In this document: one piece after another, positions 1-8,709 of the stretch
Layout: every line of letters starts with the position of its first letter
Numbering within the stretch: position 1 is the first letter of the stretch
NCBI RefSeq assembly: GCF_019599145.1
Contig: NZ_CP080647.1
Coordinates: forward strand, 8,308,001-8,372,000
Direction of reading: 5' to 3'
Length of the DNA stretch: 64,000 nucleotides
Origin: Streptomyces akebiae
GTDB taxonomy: Bacteria; Actinomycetota; Actinomycetes; Streptomycetales; Streptomycetaceae
Notes under the pieces: generated by a model
What the model was told of the DNA's origin: nothing
The model's input: the letters and a program-made list of their open reading frames with translations, nothing else
The model's database searches: none
Translations under genes and position numbers: made by a program

Positions 1-156
1 GCCCTCCTGCTGGAGCGTGCGCAGTATGCCGTGGGCGGTGCCCTTGGCGAGGCCCAGTGACGAGGCGATGTCCGACAGGCCGAGCCGCCGTTCGCCGCCC
101 GCGAGCAGGCGCAGCATCGCGGCCGCCCGTTCGAGCGACTGGATGTTCCGTGCCAT
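1..156 (-). CDS. gylR: Glycerol operon regulator GylR, IclR family (N-terminal part, cut by window edge)
   Basis: Only the first 52 codons lie in the window. The translation begins MARNIQSLERAAAML and continues through a winged helix-turn-helix with the recognition part ASSLGLAKGTAHGILRTL, typical of IclR regulators. GylR represses the glycerol uptake and catabolism operon in Streptomyces. The placement divergent from metH matches the order I recall in S. coelicolor (metH next to gylR and the glp genes). The ligand-binding domain is outside the window. Identification as GylR rather than another IclR protein rests on the N-terminal sequence plus synteny. Confidence 0.8.
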   Translation of the reverse strand, partial: MARNIQSLERAAAMLRLLAGGERRLGLSDIASSLGLAKGTAHGILRTLQQEG

Positions 157-208
157 CGCCGTCCTGCCTCCGTCCCCTTCGGCCGCCGTACGCGACTGAA
201 CTACCATC

Positions 209-225
209 GTTCGGCAATGTCGAAC
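209..225. promoter_or_regulatory. IclR/GylR-type operator palindrome
   Basis: GTTCGGCAATGTCGAAC is an imperfect 17-bp inverted repeat (outer GTTCG/CGAAC arms) 53 bases upstream of the gylR start. IclR proteins commonly autoregulate through such sites, so this is a plausible GylR autoregulatory operator. The assignment is by position and symmetry only. Confidence 0.5.
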
Positions 226-454
226 ACTACCGGTCGTTGCCGACCTCCCGCTAATGGCCGTCACTAGCTTTTCGGCCACGCGCGCCGTGCGATGGCGTTC
301 TCGTGTCCGTCCGGTGTCCGTACGGTGCCCGCGGGGCGCTCATGTGGCCGAGGGGTGTCCGAAGGGTGCCGGAGTGGTGTCCGTCGTTGTTCTCGTCGTC
401 GGAGTAAACCGCACCCGAGCGTGTACGCCACGCCGGTCCGCCTCGTGGACGCCC

Positions 455-484
455 CTGACCATCCGCGCCGCTCCGGGCTAGGCT
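455..484 (+). promoter_or_regulatory. metH promoter
   Basis: A -35-like CTGACC (455-460) and a -10 TAGGCT (479-484) are separated by 18 bases. TAGGCT is a common -10 for the principal sigma factor in streptomycetes. Transcription would begin near 491, giving a leader of about 60 bases before metH. Confidence 0.6.
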
Positions 485-549
485 TGCGGCGTGCGTCTTC
501 CGTGGGAAGGCGCAAAGCCGACAGCCGTCGCACTCCAGGGAGCACCTCC

Positions 550-3500
550 ATGGCCTCGTCGCCGAACACGTCCCTCACGTCCGCCGCCGCAGGCCGGGCC
601 CGATCCGAGGCCCTCCGCCAGGCCCTCGCCACCCGTGTGGTGGTCGCCGACGGCGCGATGGGCACGATGCTCCAGGCGCAGGACCCCACCTTGGAGGACT
701 TCCAGCAGCTGGAGGGCTGCAACGAGGTCCTCAACGTCACCCGTCCCGACATCGTCCGCTCGGTGCACGCCGCGTACTTCGACGCGGGCGTGGACTGCGT
801 GGAGACCAACACCTTCGGCGCCAACCTCACCGCACTGGGCGAGTACGACATCCCCGAGCGCACCGCCGAGCTGTCCGAGGCCGGCGCCCGCATCGCCCGC
901 GAGACGGCCGACGAGTACGCCGCCCGCGACGGACGGCAGCGCTGGGTGCTCGGCTCCATCGGCCCCGGCACCAAGCTGCCCACCCTCGGCCACACCACCT
1001 TCACCGCCATCCGTGACGCGTACCAGCAGAACGCCGAGGGCCTGCTGGCCGGCGGCGCCGACGCGCTCCTGGTGGAGACCACCCAGGACCTGCTGCAGAC
1101 CAAGGCATCCGTCATCGCCGCCCGCCGCGCGATGGAGACGGCCGGATACGACGTCCCCCTGATCGTCTCGGTGACGGTCGAGACGACCGGCACCATGCTC
1201 CTCGGCTCCGAGATCGGCGCCGCGCTGACCGCGCTGGAGCCGCTCGGCATCGACATGATCGGCCTGAACTGCGCGACCGGCCCCGCCGAGATGAGCGAAC
1301 ACCTGCGTCATCTGGCCCGCCACTCCCGCATCCAGCTCTCCTGCATGCCCAACGCCGGACTGCCGGTACTGACCAAGGACGGCGCCCACTACCCGCTGAC
1401 CGCTCCGGAGCTGGCGGACGCGCAGGAGAACTTCGTCCGCGAGTACGGCCTGTCCCTGGTCGGCGGCTGCTGCGGCACCACCCCCGAGCACCTGAGCCAG
1501 GTCGTCGAGCGGGTCCGGGACCTCGCCCCCACCGCCCGCGAACCGCGCCCCGAGCCCGGCGCCGCCTCCCTCTACCAGAGTGTGCCCTTCCGCCAGGACA
1601 CCGCGTACATGGCCATCGGCGAGCGCACGAACGCCAACGGCTCGAAGAAGTTCCGCGAGGCCATGCTGGAGGCCCGCTGGGACGACTGTGTGGAGATGGC
1701 CCGCGACCAGATCCGCGAGGGCGCCCACATGCTCGACCTCTGCGTCGACTACGTGGGCCGCGACGGCGTCGCCGACATGGCCGAACTCGCCGGCCGGTTC
1801 GCCACCGCCTCCACCCTGCCCATCGTCCTGGACTCCACCGAAGTGGACGTCATCCGGGCCGGGTTGGAGAAGCTCGGCGGGCGGGCCGTCATCAACTCCG
1901 TCAACTACGAGGACGGCGACGGCCCCGAGTCCCGCTTCGCCAAGGTGACCCGCCTCGCGCAGGAGCACGGCGCCGCGCTGATCGCGCTCACCATCGACGA
2001 GGAGGGCCAGGCCCGCACCCCGGAGAAGAAGGTCGAGATCGCCGAACGGCTCATCGACGACCTCACCGGCAACTGGGGCATCCACGAGTCGGACATCCTC
2101 ATCGACACCCTGACCTTCACCATCTGCACGGGCCAGGAGGAGTCCCGGGGGGACGGCATCGCCACCATCGAGGCGATCCGCGAACTCAAGCGCCGACACC
2201 CGGACGTCCAGACCACCCTCGGCCTGTCGAACATCTCCTTCGGCCTGAACCCGGCCGCCCGCATCCTCCTCAACTCCGTCTTCCTCGACGAGTGCGTGAA
2301 GGCCGGCCTCGACTCCGCCATCGTCCACGCCTCCAAGATCCTCCCCATCGCCCGCTTCAGCGAGGAGGAGGTGCGCACGGCCCTCGACCTCATCCACGAC
2401 CGCCGCGCCGAGGGTTACGACCCGCTGCAGAAGCTGATGGCGCTGTTCGAGGGCGCCACCGCCAAGTCCCTGAAGGCGGGCAAGGCCGAGGAGTTGGCGG
2501 CCCTGCCGCTGGAGGAGCGCCTCAAGCGCCGCATCATCGACGGCGAGAAGAACGGTCTGGAGGCCGACCTCGACGAGGCCCTCCAGACCCGCGCCGCCCT
2601 CGACATCGTCAACGACACCCTCCTGGACGGCATGAAGGTCGTCGGTGAGCTCTTCGGCTCCGGCCAGATGCAGCTGCCGTTCGTGCTCCAGTCCGCCGAG
2701 GTCATGAAGACCGCCGTGGCCCACCTGGAGCCGCACATGGAGAAGTCGGACGACGAGGGCAAGGGCACCATCGTCCTCGCGACCGTCCGCGGCGACGTGC
2801 ACGACATCGGCAAGAACCTCGTCGACATCATCCTGTCCAACAACGGCTACAACGTCGTCAACCTCGGCATCAAGCAGCCGGTCTCCGCGATCCTGGACGC
2901 CGCCGCCGAGCACCGCGCCGACGTCATCGGCATGTCGGGCCTCCTGGTCAAGTCCACAGTGATCATGAAGGAGAACCTTCAGGAGCTGAACCAGCGCGGC
3001 CTGGCGGCCGACTACCCCGTCATCCTCGGCGGCGCCGCCCTCACCCGCGCCTACGTCGAGCAGGACCTGCACGAGATCTACGAGGGCGAGGTCCGCTACG
3101 CCCGCGACGCCTTCGAGGGCCTGCGCCTGATGGACGCCCTCATCGGCGTCAAGCGCGGTGTCCCCGGCGCGCAACTGCCCGAGCTGCGCCAGCGCCGGGT
3201 ACGGGCCACGGCAGCGGCCACCGTCGTCGAGGACCGCCCCGAGGAGGGCCACGTCCGCTCCGACGTCGCCACCGACAACCCCGTGCCCACGCCCCCGTTC
3301 AGGGGCACGCGCGTGGTCAAGGGCATCCAGCTCAAGGAGTACGCGTCCTGGCTGGACGAGGGCGCCCTCTTCAAGGGGCAGTGGGGCCTCAAGCAGGCCC
3401 GCACCGGCGACGGCCCGACCTACGACGAGCTCGTCGAGACCGAGGGCCGGCCCCGGCTGCGCGGCCTGCTGGACAAGCTCCAGACCGAGAACCTGCTGGA

Positions 3501-4077
3501 GGCGGCCGTCGTCTACGGCTACTTCCCCTGTGTGTCCAAGGACGACGACCTGATCATCCTGGACGACGACGGCAACGAACGGACCCGGTTCTCCTTCCCG
3601 CGCCAGCGCCGTGGCCGCCGACTGTGCCTGGCCGACTTCTTCCGCCCCGAGGAGTCCGGCGAGATCGACGTGGTCGGCCTCCAGGTCGTCACCGTCGGCT
3701 CCCGCATCGGCGAGGAGACCGCCAAGCTCTTCGAGGCCAACTCCTACCGGGACTACCTCGAACTCCACGGCCTGTCCGTGCAGTTGGCCGAAGCCCTCGC
3801 CGAGTACTGGCACGCGCGTGTCCGCTCGGAGCTGGGCTTCGCCGGGGAGGACCCGGCCGCGATCGAGGACATGTTCGACCTCAAGTACCGGGGCGCCCGC
3901 TTCTCCCTCGGCTACGGCGCCTGCCCCGACCTGGAGGACCGCGCCAAGATCGCGCAGCTGCTGGAGCCCGAGCGGATCGGCGTCCAGCTCTCGGAGGAGT
4001 TCCAGCTACACCCCGAACAGTCCACCGACGCGATCGTGATCCACCACCCCGAGGCGAAGTACTTCAACGCGAGGTAA
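550..4077 (+). CDS. metH: Cobalamin-dependent methionine synthase MetH
   Basis: The 1175-residue protein transfers the methyl group of methyltetrahydrofolate to homocysteine through cobalamin, in the cytoplasm. All four modules are visible: the homocysteine domain with zinc ligands Cys241 (GLNCATGP) and Cys307-Cys308 (VGGCCGTT); the folate/pterin domain beginning near residue 350 (MAIGERTNANGSKKF); the cobalamin domain with the axial ligand His751 in DVHDIGKN; and the C-terminal reactivation domain with SLGYGACPD. The length is close to E. coli MetH. The start at 550 follows an AGGGAGC ribosome site and agrees with the upstream promoter. It is transcribed alone, away from gylR. Confidence 0.96.
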   Translation: MASSPNTSLTSAAAGRARSEALRQALATRVVVADGAMGTMLQAQDPTLEDFQQLEGCNEVLNVTRPDIVRSVHAAYFDAGVDCVETNTFGANLTALGEYDIPERTAELSEAGARIARETADEYAARDGRQRWVLGSIGPGTKLPTLGHTTFTAIRDAYQQNAEGLLAGGADALLVETTQDLLQTKASVIAARRAMETAGYDVPLIVSVTVETTGTMLLGSEIGAALTALEPLGIDMIGLNCATGPAEMSEHLRHLARHSRIQLSCMPNAGLPVLTKDGAHYPLTAPELADAQENFVREYGLSLVGGCCGTTPEHLSQVVERVRDLAPTAREPRPEPGAASLYQSVPFRQDTAYMAIGERTNANGSKKFREAMLEARWDDCVEMARDQIREGAHMLDLCVDYVGRDGVADMAELAGRFATASTLPIVLDSTEVDVIRAGLEKLGGRAVINSVNYEDGDGPESRFAKVTRLAQEHGAALIALTIDEEGQARTPEKKVEIAERLIDDLTGNWGIHESDILIDTLTFTICTGQEESRGDGIATIEAIRELKRRHPDVQTTLGLSNISFGLNPAARILLNSVFLDECVKAGLDSAIVHASKILPIARFSEEEVRTALDLIHDRRAEGYDPLQKLMALFEGATAKSLKAGKAEELAALPLEERLKRRIIDGEKNGLEADLDEALQTRAALDIVNDTLLDGMKVVGELFGSGQMQLPFVLQSAEVMKTAVAHLEPHMEKSDDEGKGTIVLATVRGDVHDIGKNLVDIILSNNGYNVVNLGIKQPVSAILDAAAEHRADVIGMSGLLVKSTVIMKENLQELNQRGLAADYPVILGGAALTRAYVEQDLHEIYEGEVRYARDAFEGLRLMDALIGVKRGVPGAQLPELRQRRVRATAAATVVEDRPEEGHVRSDVATDNPVPTPPFRGTRVVKGIQLKEYASWLDEGALFKGQWGLKQARTGDGPTYDELVETEGRPRLRGLLDKLQTENLLEAAVVYGYFPCVSKDDDLIILDDDGNERTRFSFPRQRRGRRLCLADFFRPEESGEIDVVGLQVVTVGSRIGEETAKLFEANSYRDYLELHGLSVQLAEALAEYWHARVRSELGFAGEDPAAIEDMFDLKYRGARFSLGYGACPDLEDRAKIAQLLEPERIGVQLSEEFQLHPEQSTDAIVIHHPEAKYFNAR

Positions 4078-4149
4078 CGCGCCGCCCAGGGGCTCGGGCT
4101 CACCGAAGGGCGCTTCCCCGCGCGGCGTCGTAGACTGGTCGGTCCACCG

Positions 4150-4180
4150 CAGGCCGGTTCCCCATCCGGGAACCGGCCTG
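4150..4180 (+). terminator. Perfect 13-bp hairpin between metH and the HAD gene
   Basis: CAGGCCGGTTCCC and its exact complement flank a 5-base loop. It begins 72 bases after the metH stop and ends 10 bases before the next gene's AAGGAGG ribosome site. There is no U-tract. A TAGACT -10-like box lies at 4131-4136, so the hairpin could be either the metH terminator or a structure at the 5' end of the HAD-gene mRNA. Confidence 0.5.
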
Positions 4181-4205
4181 CTCGTCCCACAAGGAGGTGC
4201 GCCGG

Positions 4206-4910
4206 ATGACCACGACGATTCCCGCGCCAGGAACCCGTACGGCCGAAGGCTCGGCGCTCCAAGCCGTGCTCCTCGACATGGACGGCACCCTGGTGGACAC
4301 CGAGGGCTTCTGGTGGGACGTGGAGGTCGAGGTCTTCGCCGGCCTCGGACACGCCCTCGACGACTCCTGGCGCCATGTCGTGGTCGGCGGACCCATGACC
4401 CGCAGCGCGGGCTTCCTGATCGAGGCCACCGGCGCCGACATCACCCTCCCCGAGCTCACCGTGCTGCTCAACGACGGCTTCGAGGCGCGCATCGGGCGCA
4501 CACTGCCGCTGATGCCCGGCGCCTCCAGACTCCTCGCTGAACTCGCCACCCACGGCGTCCCCACCGCCCTGGTCTCCGCCTCGCACCGGCGCATCATCGA
4601 CCGCGTCCTGACCTCTCTGGGCCCCCAGCACTTCGCGCTGACCGTCGCCGGCGACGAGGTCGAGCGGACCAAGCCGTTCCCCGACCCCTACCTGCTCGCG
4701 GCCTCCGGTCTCGGCGCGGATCCGGCCCGGTGCGCGGTCATCGAGGACACCGCCACCGGTGTCGCCGCCGCGGAGGCCGCCGGCTGCCACGTGGTCGCCG
4801 TCCCGTCCGTGGCACCCATCGCCCCCGCCGTACGGCGCACCGTCGTGACCTCGCTGGAAGAGGTCGACCTGCCCTTTCTGCGCGGCCTGCTGGCGATCAC
4901 GGCCAATTGA
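4206..4910 (+). CDS. HAD-superfamily phosphatase / beta-phosphoglucomutase-like hydrolase
   Basis: The 234-residue cytoplasmic hydrolase carries the full HAD signature: motif I LLDMDGTLVDTE near residues 22-33 with the nucleophilic Asp, motif II VSASHRR, the motif III lysine in KPFPDPYL, and motif IV VIEDTATGVAAAEAAGC. The cap insertion after motif I puts it with the beta-phosphoglucomutase/phosphoglycolate phosphatase subfamily. The substrate cannot be told from sequence. The ATG at 4206 is preceded by AAGGAGG at an 8-base distance; a GTG nine bases earlier overlaps that ribosome site and is less likely. Confidence 0.85.
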   Translation: MTTTIPAPGTRTAEGSALQAVLLDMDGTLVDTEGFWWDVEVEVFAGLGHALDDSWRHVVVGGPMTRSAGFLIEATGADITLPELTVLLNDGFEARIGRTLPLMPGASRLLAELATHGVPTALVSASHRRIIDRVLTSLGPQHFALTVAGDEVERTKPFPDPYLLAASGLGADPARCAVIEDTATGVAAAEAAGCHVVAVPSVAPIAPAVRRTVVTSLEEVDLPFLRGLLAITAN

Positions 4911-5316
4911 AAACGCAAGGAATTCCAAGATCGCTCGTACGGCCCCGCGGCGGGGAATTCGACGGGCCGCGATGATTGAATTCCCGCACAGGGGAATACC
5001 TTTTCACCTGTGACGTTGACCACTTCCCGGGGCCCCCGGGGTGGCCGCTCAACACCCCTGAATCCCGTGTTCGGGGGTGTCCGGCGCGCCTTTGTGTCCG
5101 GATTGGTGAAGCGTGCCCCAAACATTCCGTGGGCACTACACCGTTTGCGTCCATGCCCGGTTCCGCAGCGTGATGGGAACTCAACTCCGGTGTGCGCGGG
5201 CCCCTCTGGCGGTGCGGGCTAATCTCGTCGCGAGAACATCGCCGTACTTCCCGGGACGCGCTCGCACCACCCCGCCAGCACCCGTCTTGGACCACAGCTC
5301 TGGAGAACCAACGAGC
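4911..5316. other. Intergenic region with hairpins before the first binding-protein gene
   Basis: I find no gene in these 406 bases. A hairpin at 4950-4987 (GCGGGGAATTC pairing with GAATTCCCGC, one bulge) probably ends the HAD transcript. A second imperfect stem at 5052-5080 (ACACCCC with GGGGTGT) and a C/G-rich palindromic run around 5026-5041 follow. A TAATCT box at 5220-5225 could be the -10 for the lipoprotein gene, but no good -35 is visible. Confidence 0.45.
4950..4987 (+). terminator. Probable terminator hairpin after the HAD gene
   Basis: GCGGGGAATTC (4950-4960) pairs with GAATTCCCGC (4978-4987), leaving a one-base bulge and a 17-base loop, 40 bases after the stop codon. There is no T-run, as is usual for streptomycete terminators. 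Confidence 0.4.
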
Positions 5317-6921
5317 ATGAACCGCAAGACCTTGGTGCTGCCGGCCGTGATCGGTCTGCTCACCCCGGTACTCGCCGCCTGCGGTGCCACCGACAGCGCG
5401 GGCGGCAGCGGTGACGCGATCGTCGTCGGCACCACCGACCAGTTCACCGCCTCCGAGCAGGCCCCGGCCCCGATCGACCCGGCCTACGCGTACGACGTCG
5501 GCACCTGGAACATCCTCCGCCAGACCGTGCAGACCCTCCTGGTCCAGCCGCGCGGCGACGGCGAACCGGAGCCCGAGGCCGCCTCCAGTTGCTCCTTCAC
5601 CGACACCGGCAACGAGCGCTACGCCTGCACCCTGCGCGACGGTCTGAAGTTCGCGAACGGCGACCCGATCACCGCCGAGGACGTGAAGTTCTCCATCGAC
5701 CGAGCCCGCTCCCTCAAGGCCGACAGCGGTGTCTTCGCCCTGCTGTCCACCATCGACCTCGTCGAGACCAAGGGCGACAACGAGGTGATCTTCCACCTCA
5801 ACAGCCCCGACGCGACCCTCCCGTACAAGCTGTCCACCCCCGTCGCCGGCATCGTCAACCCGGACGACTACGACAAGGACGGGCTGCGCGACGGCTTCCA
5901 GGTCGACGGCTCCGGCCCGTACACCCTGGACGCCGAGGTCGAGAACAACGAGCTGGTCCGGGCCGTGTTCACCAAGAACCCCAACTACAAGGGGCAGTTG
6001 GACCCGAAGAACGACAAGGTCGAGCTCCGTTCCTTCGCGAGCGCCGAGGCCATGGGCGACGCCCTGAAGAACGGCGACATCGACCTCATGACCCGCACCA
6101 TGACCCCGAAGCAGATCACCGAGCTCTCCGCCGCGGCCGACAGCGACATCGACGTCATCGAGTCCGCCGGCCTGGAGATCCGCTACCTCGCCTTCAACAC
6201 CGACGCCTCGCCGGTCAGGAGCGCCGCCGTCCGCCGGGCCATGGCCGAGGTCGTCGACCGGGGCGAGCTGGTCTCCAAGGTGTACGGCTCCCAGGCCGAA
6301 CCCCTCTTCTCCCTGGTCCCCGCGGGGATCACCGGACACTCCAACTCGTTCTTCAACAAGTACGGCGAACCGAACGTGGCCAAGGCGAAGTCGACCCTGG
6401 AGACGGCCGGCGTCACCGCACCGGTGAAGCTGACCCTCCACTACACGACCGACCACTACGGCTCCGCCACGAAGAAGGAGTTCGAGCTGCTGAAGAAGCA
6501 GCTCGACGACAGCGGCCTGTTCGACGTCACCATCAAGGGCGCCCCCTGGTCCACGTTCCGCCCCGCCGAGCAGGAGGGCGAGTACGCGGTCTACGGCATG
6601 GGCTGGTTCCCGGACTTCCCCGACGCCGACAACTACCTCGCGCCCTTCCTCGACAAGGACAACTTCCTCGGCTCGCCCTACGCGAACAGCGAGATCCGCC
6701 GCAAGCTGATCCCCGAGTCCCGTCGCGCGGCCGACCGTCTCTCCGCCTCGGAGAGCCTCGTCGGCATCCAGGACATCGTCGCCGACGACGTGCCGATCCT
6801 GCCGCTGTGGCAGGGCAACCAGTACGTCGCCGCCCGCGACGACGTCACCGGAGCCGAGTACGCCCTCAACGCCGCCTCCACGCTCCAGCTCTGGGAGCTG
6901 GGCCGCGGCAGAAGCGACTGA
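5317..6921 (+). CDS. ABC transporter substrate-binding lipoprotein, peptide/nickel type (SBP family 5)
   Basis: The 534-residue extracytoplasmic solute-binding protein has a lipobox TPVLAAC (Cys22) after a short charged, hydrophobic signal peptide. It then shows the family-5 features: a GLKFANGDPITAEDVKFSIDRA region near residues 110-130 and the C-terminal DDVPILPLWQGNQY region. Such proteins deliver oligopeptides or related solutes to an ABC permease. The start at 5317 follows GGAGA. A close paralogue lies immediately downstream, but no permease or ATPase genes are adjacent, so this is an orphan binding protein. Confidence 0.88.
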   Translation: MNRKTLVLPAVIGLLTPVLAACGATDSAGGSGDAIVVGTTDQFTASEQAPAPIDPAYAYDVGTWNILRQTVQTLLVQPRGDGEPEPEAASSCSFTDTGNERYACTLRDGLKFANGDPITAEDVKFSIDRARSLKADSGVFALLSTIDLVETKGDNEVIFHLNSPDATLPYKLSTPVAGIVNPDDYDKDGLRDGFQVDGSGPYTLDAEVENNELVRAVFTKNPNYKGQLDPKNDKVELRSFASAEAMGDALKNGDIDLMTRTMTPKQITELSAAADSDIDVIESAGLEIRYLAFNTDASPVRSAAVRRAMAEVVDRGELVSKVYGSQAEPLFSLVPAGITGHSNSFFNKYGEPNVAKAKSTLETAGVTAPVKLTLHYTTDHYGSATKKEFELLKKQLDDSGLFDVTIKGAPWSTFRPAEQEGEYAVYGMGWFPDFPDADNYLAPFLDKDNFLGSPYANSEIRRKLIPESRRAADRLSASESLVGIQDIVADDVPILPLWQGNQYVAARDDVTGAEYALNAASTLQLWELGRGRSD

Positions 6922-7012
6922 CCGGACCTCACCACCCCTCCGGTCAGAGGCCGTTCGGCCTCGGGGGAGCCGGAGCGCCCGCAATGCACCCGACGACACA
7001 AGGCATCCATAC

Positions 7013-8596
7013 GTGAACATACGCACCCAGTGGCCCGTCCTGACCATCGCGACAGGGCTTGCCGCCGGCCTGCTGACCGGTTGTGGCTCCGGCTCGGGGG
7101 GATCCGGGGACTCCGGTTCCAACGTCGTGATGGGAATGTCCGACGACGTCCTGGCCACCGACCCCGCCTCCGGCTACGACCCCGGATCCTGGCTGCTCTT
7201 CAACAACGTCTTCCAGTCGTTGCTGAGCTTCCCCAACGGCGCCACCGAGCCCGAGCCGGACCTCGCCAAGGAGTGCTCCTTCGAGGCCGGAGGCACCACG
7301 GTCTACGAGTGCACCCTCAAGGACGGCCTGAAGTTCAGCAACGGTGAGGCGCTCACCGCGAAGGACGTCAAGTTCTCCTTCGACCGCATGCTGAAGATCA
7401 ACGACGACGCCGGCCCCGCGATCATGTTCCCCATGCTCGACAAGGTCGAGACCCCGGACGACAAGACCGTCCGCTTCGACCTCAAGTACGCCGACGCCAC
7501 CTTCCCCAGCAAGATCGCCTCCGGCGCCGGCTCGATCGTCGACGAGAGCTCCTACGACGCCGACGGCCTCCGCGAGGACGGCGAAGCGGTCGGCTCCGGC
7601 CCCTACAAGCTGGAATCCTTCGGCGAGGACGAGGCCGTCTTCACCGTCAACGAGAACTACCAGGGCAGCGCCGACGTCGAGAACAGCGGTGTGACCCTCA
7701 AGTTCTTCCACGGCGACCAGGACGCCCTGAAGAAAGCCCTGATGGAGGGCGACCTCGACCTCACCTACCGCGGACTCAGCGCCTCCGACATCTCCGACAT
7801 CGAGACCGACACCTCCACCGCCAGCGGCGTCGAGATCGTCGACGGCACCGGCGCCGAGGTCCAGCACCTCGTCTTCAACATGGACGACCCGGTCACCGGC
7901 AAGCTCGGCGTCCGCCAGGCCATCGCCTACCTCCTCGACCGTGAGGCCCTCGTCGACGAGGTCTACCAGGGCACCGCCACCCCGCTCTACTCGATCATCC
8001 CGGCGGGCATCACCGGCCACAACACGGCCTTCTTCGACACCTACGGCGCCCGCCCCTCCAAGGCGAAGGCCGAGGCCGCGCTCCGCGCCGACGGCATCGA
8101 CGACAAGGTCGAACTGACCCTCTGGTCCACGCCGTCGCGCTACGGCCCCTCCACCGACGAGGAGTTGGAGGCCGTCGCCAAGCAGCTCAACGACAGCGGA
8201 CTGTTCGACGCCGACGTGAAGTCCGTCCCCTTCGACCGCTACGAGAAGGACATCGCCGCCGGCAAGTACGGCGTCTACGTGAAGGGCTGGGTCCCCGACT
8301 ACCCGGACCCCGACAACTTCACCGGCCCCTTCTTCGGCAAGGGCAACGTGCTGGACAACAACTACAGCAACGCCACCATCACCGGTGAACTCCTGACGAA
8401 GACCGCCGCCGAGAGCGAGCGCTCCTCCACGGAGAAGGAGTACGCCGAACTCCAGAACATCGTCGCCACCGACATCCCGCTCATCCCCGTCTGGCAGGCC
8501 AAGCAGTACGCCGTCGTCCGCGACGACGTCTACGGACTGGAGTACTGCCTGGACGCCTCGACCGTCTTCCGCTTCTGGGAGATCAGCAAGGGCTGA
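7013..8596 (+). CDS. Second ABC substrate-binding lipoprotein, SBP family 5
   Basis: This 527-residue paralogue of the preceding gene shares the order of motifs (GLKFSNGEALTAKDVKFSFDRM, then AGITGHNTAFF, then DIPLIPVWQAKQY). The lipobox is GLLTGC (Cys24). The GTG start is 91 bases after the previous stop, with only a weak AAGG ribosome site. Both copies lack the pore and ATPase genes usually found with this family, so they either share a remote transporter or act in signalling. The two copies have diverged clearly in sequence and are not a recent duplication. Confidence 0.88.
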   Translation: MNIRTQWPVLTIATGLAAGLLTGCGSGSGGSGDSGSNVVMGMSDDVLATDPASGYDPGSWLLFNNVFQSLLSFPNGATEPEPDLAKECSFEAGGTTVYECTLKDGLKFSNGEALTAKDVKFSFDRMLKINDDAGPAIMFPMLDKVETPDDKTVRFDLKYADATFPSKIASGAGSIVDESSYDADGLREDGEAVGSGPYKLESFGEDEAVFTVNENYQGSADVENSGVTLKFFHGDQDALKKALMEGDLDLTYRGLSASDISDIETDTSTASGVEIVDGTGAEVQHLVFNMDDPVTGKLGVRQAIAYLLDREALVDEVYQGTATPLYSIIPAGITGHNTAFFDTYGARPSKAKAEAALRADGIDDKVELTLWSTPSRYGPSTDEELEAVAKQLNDSGLFDADVKSVPFDRYEKDIAAGKYGVYVKGWVPDYPDPDNFTGPFFGKGNVLDNNYSNATITGELLTKTAAESERSSTEKEYAELQNIVATDIPLIPVWQAKQYAVVRDDVYGLEYCLDASTVFRFWEISKG

Positions 8597-8630
8597 CACG
8601 AGCACGGGCCGACACCACGGCCCCGTACGA

Positions 8631-8669
8631 CCGAGGGCGCCCCCTTCCACAAGAAGGGAGCGCCCTCGG
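8631..8669. terminator. Bidirectional terminator between convergent genes
   Basis: CCGAGGGCGC pairs with GCGCCCTCGG and, after one mismatch, CCCTTC pairs with GAAGGG around a 5-base loop. It sits between the end of the binding-protein gene and the end of the response-regulator gene on the other strand. Confidence 0.8.
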
Positions 8670-8709
8670 TGCGTACGCCGGAGCCCGATGTCCGTGCGGG
8701 GCCCGTCGT

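Larger units (their letters stand above)
157..549. other. gylR-metH divergent intergenic region
   Basis: There is no credible gene in these 393 bases. The region holds an IclR-type palindrome near gylR (209-225) and the metH promoter (455-484). An open frame in phase with metH runs back to about 292, but the promoter, the Shine-Dalgarno site and family length all place the metH start at 550. I saw no cobalamin, SAM or SAH riboswitch consensus in the leader. Confidence 0.6.

Noticed and set aside
292..549. Longer MetH reading starting upstream of 550
   Set aside because: It would start before the promoter at 455-484 and has no homology to MetH; ATG 550 has a ribosome site and gives the family length.
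300..549. Possible riboswitch in the metH leader
   Set aside because: I could not find cobalamin, SAM or SAH riboswitch core sequences, and the predicted leader is only about 60 bases.
478..3813. Long open frame antisense to metH
   Set aside because: High-GC shadow; the sense strand carries an unmistakable MetH.
4897..8650. Long antisense frames over the two binding-protein genes
   Set aside because: Repetitive Gly/Val/Asp-rich composition typical of antisense frames in high-GC DNA.
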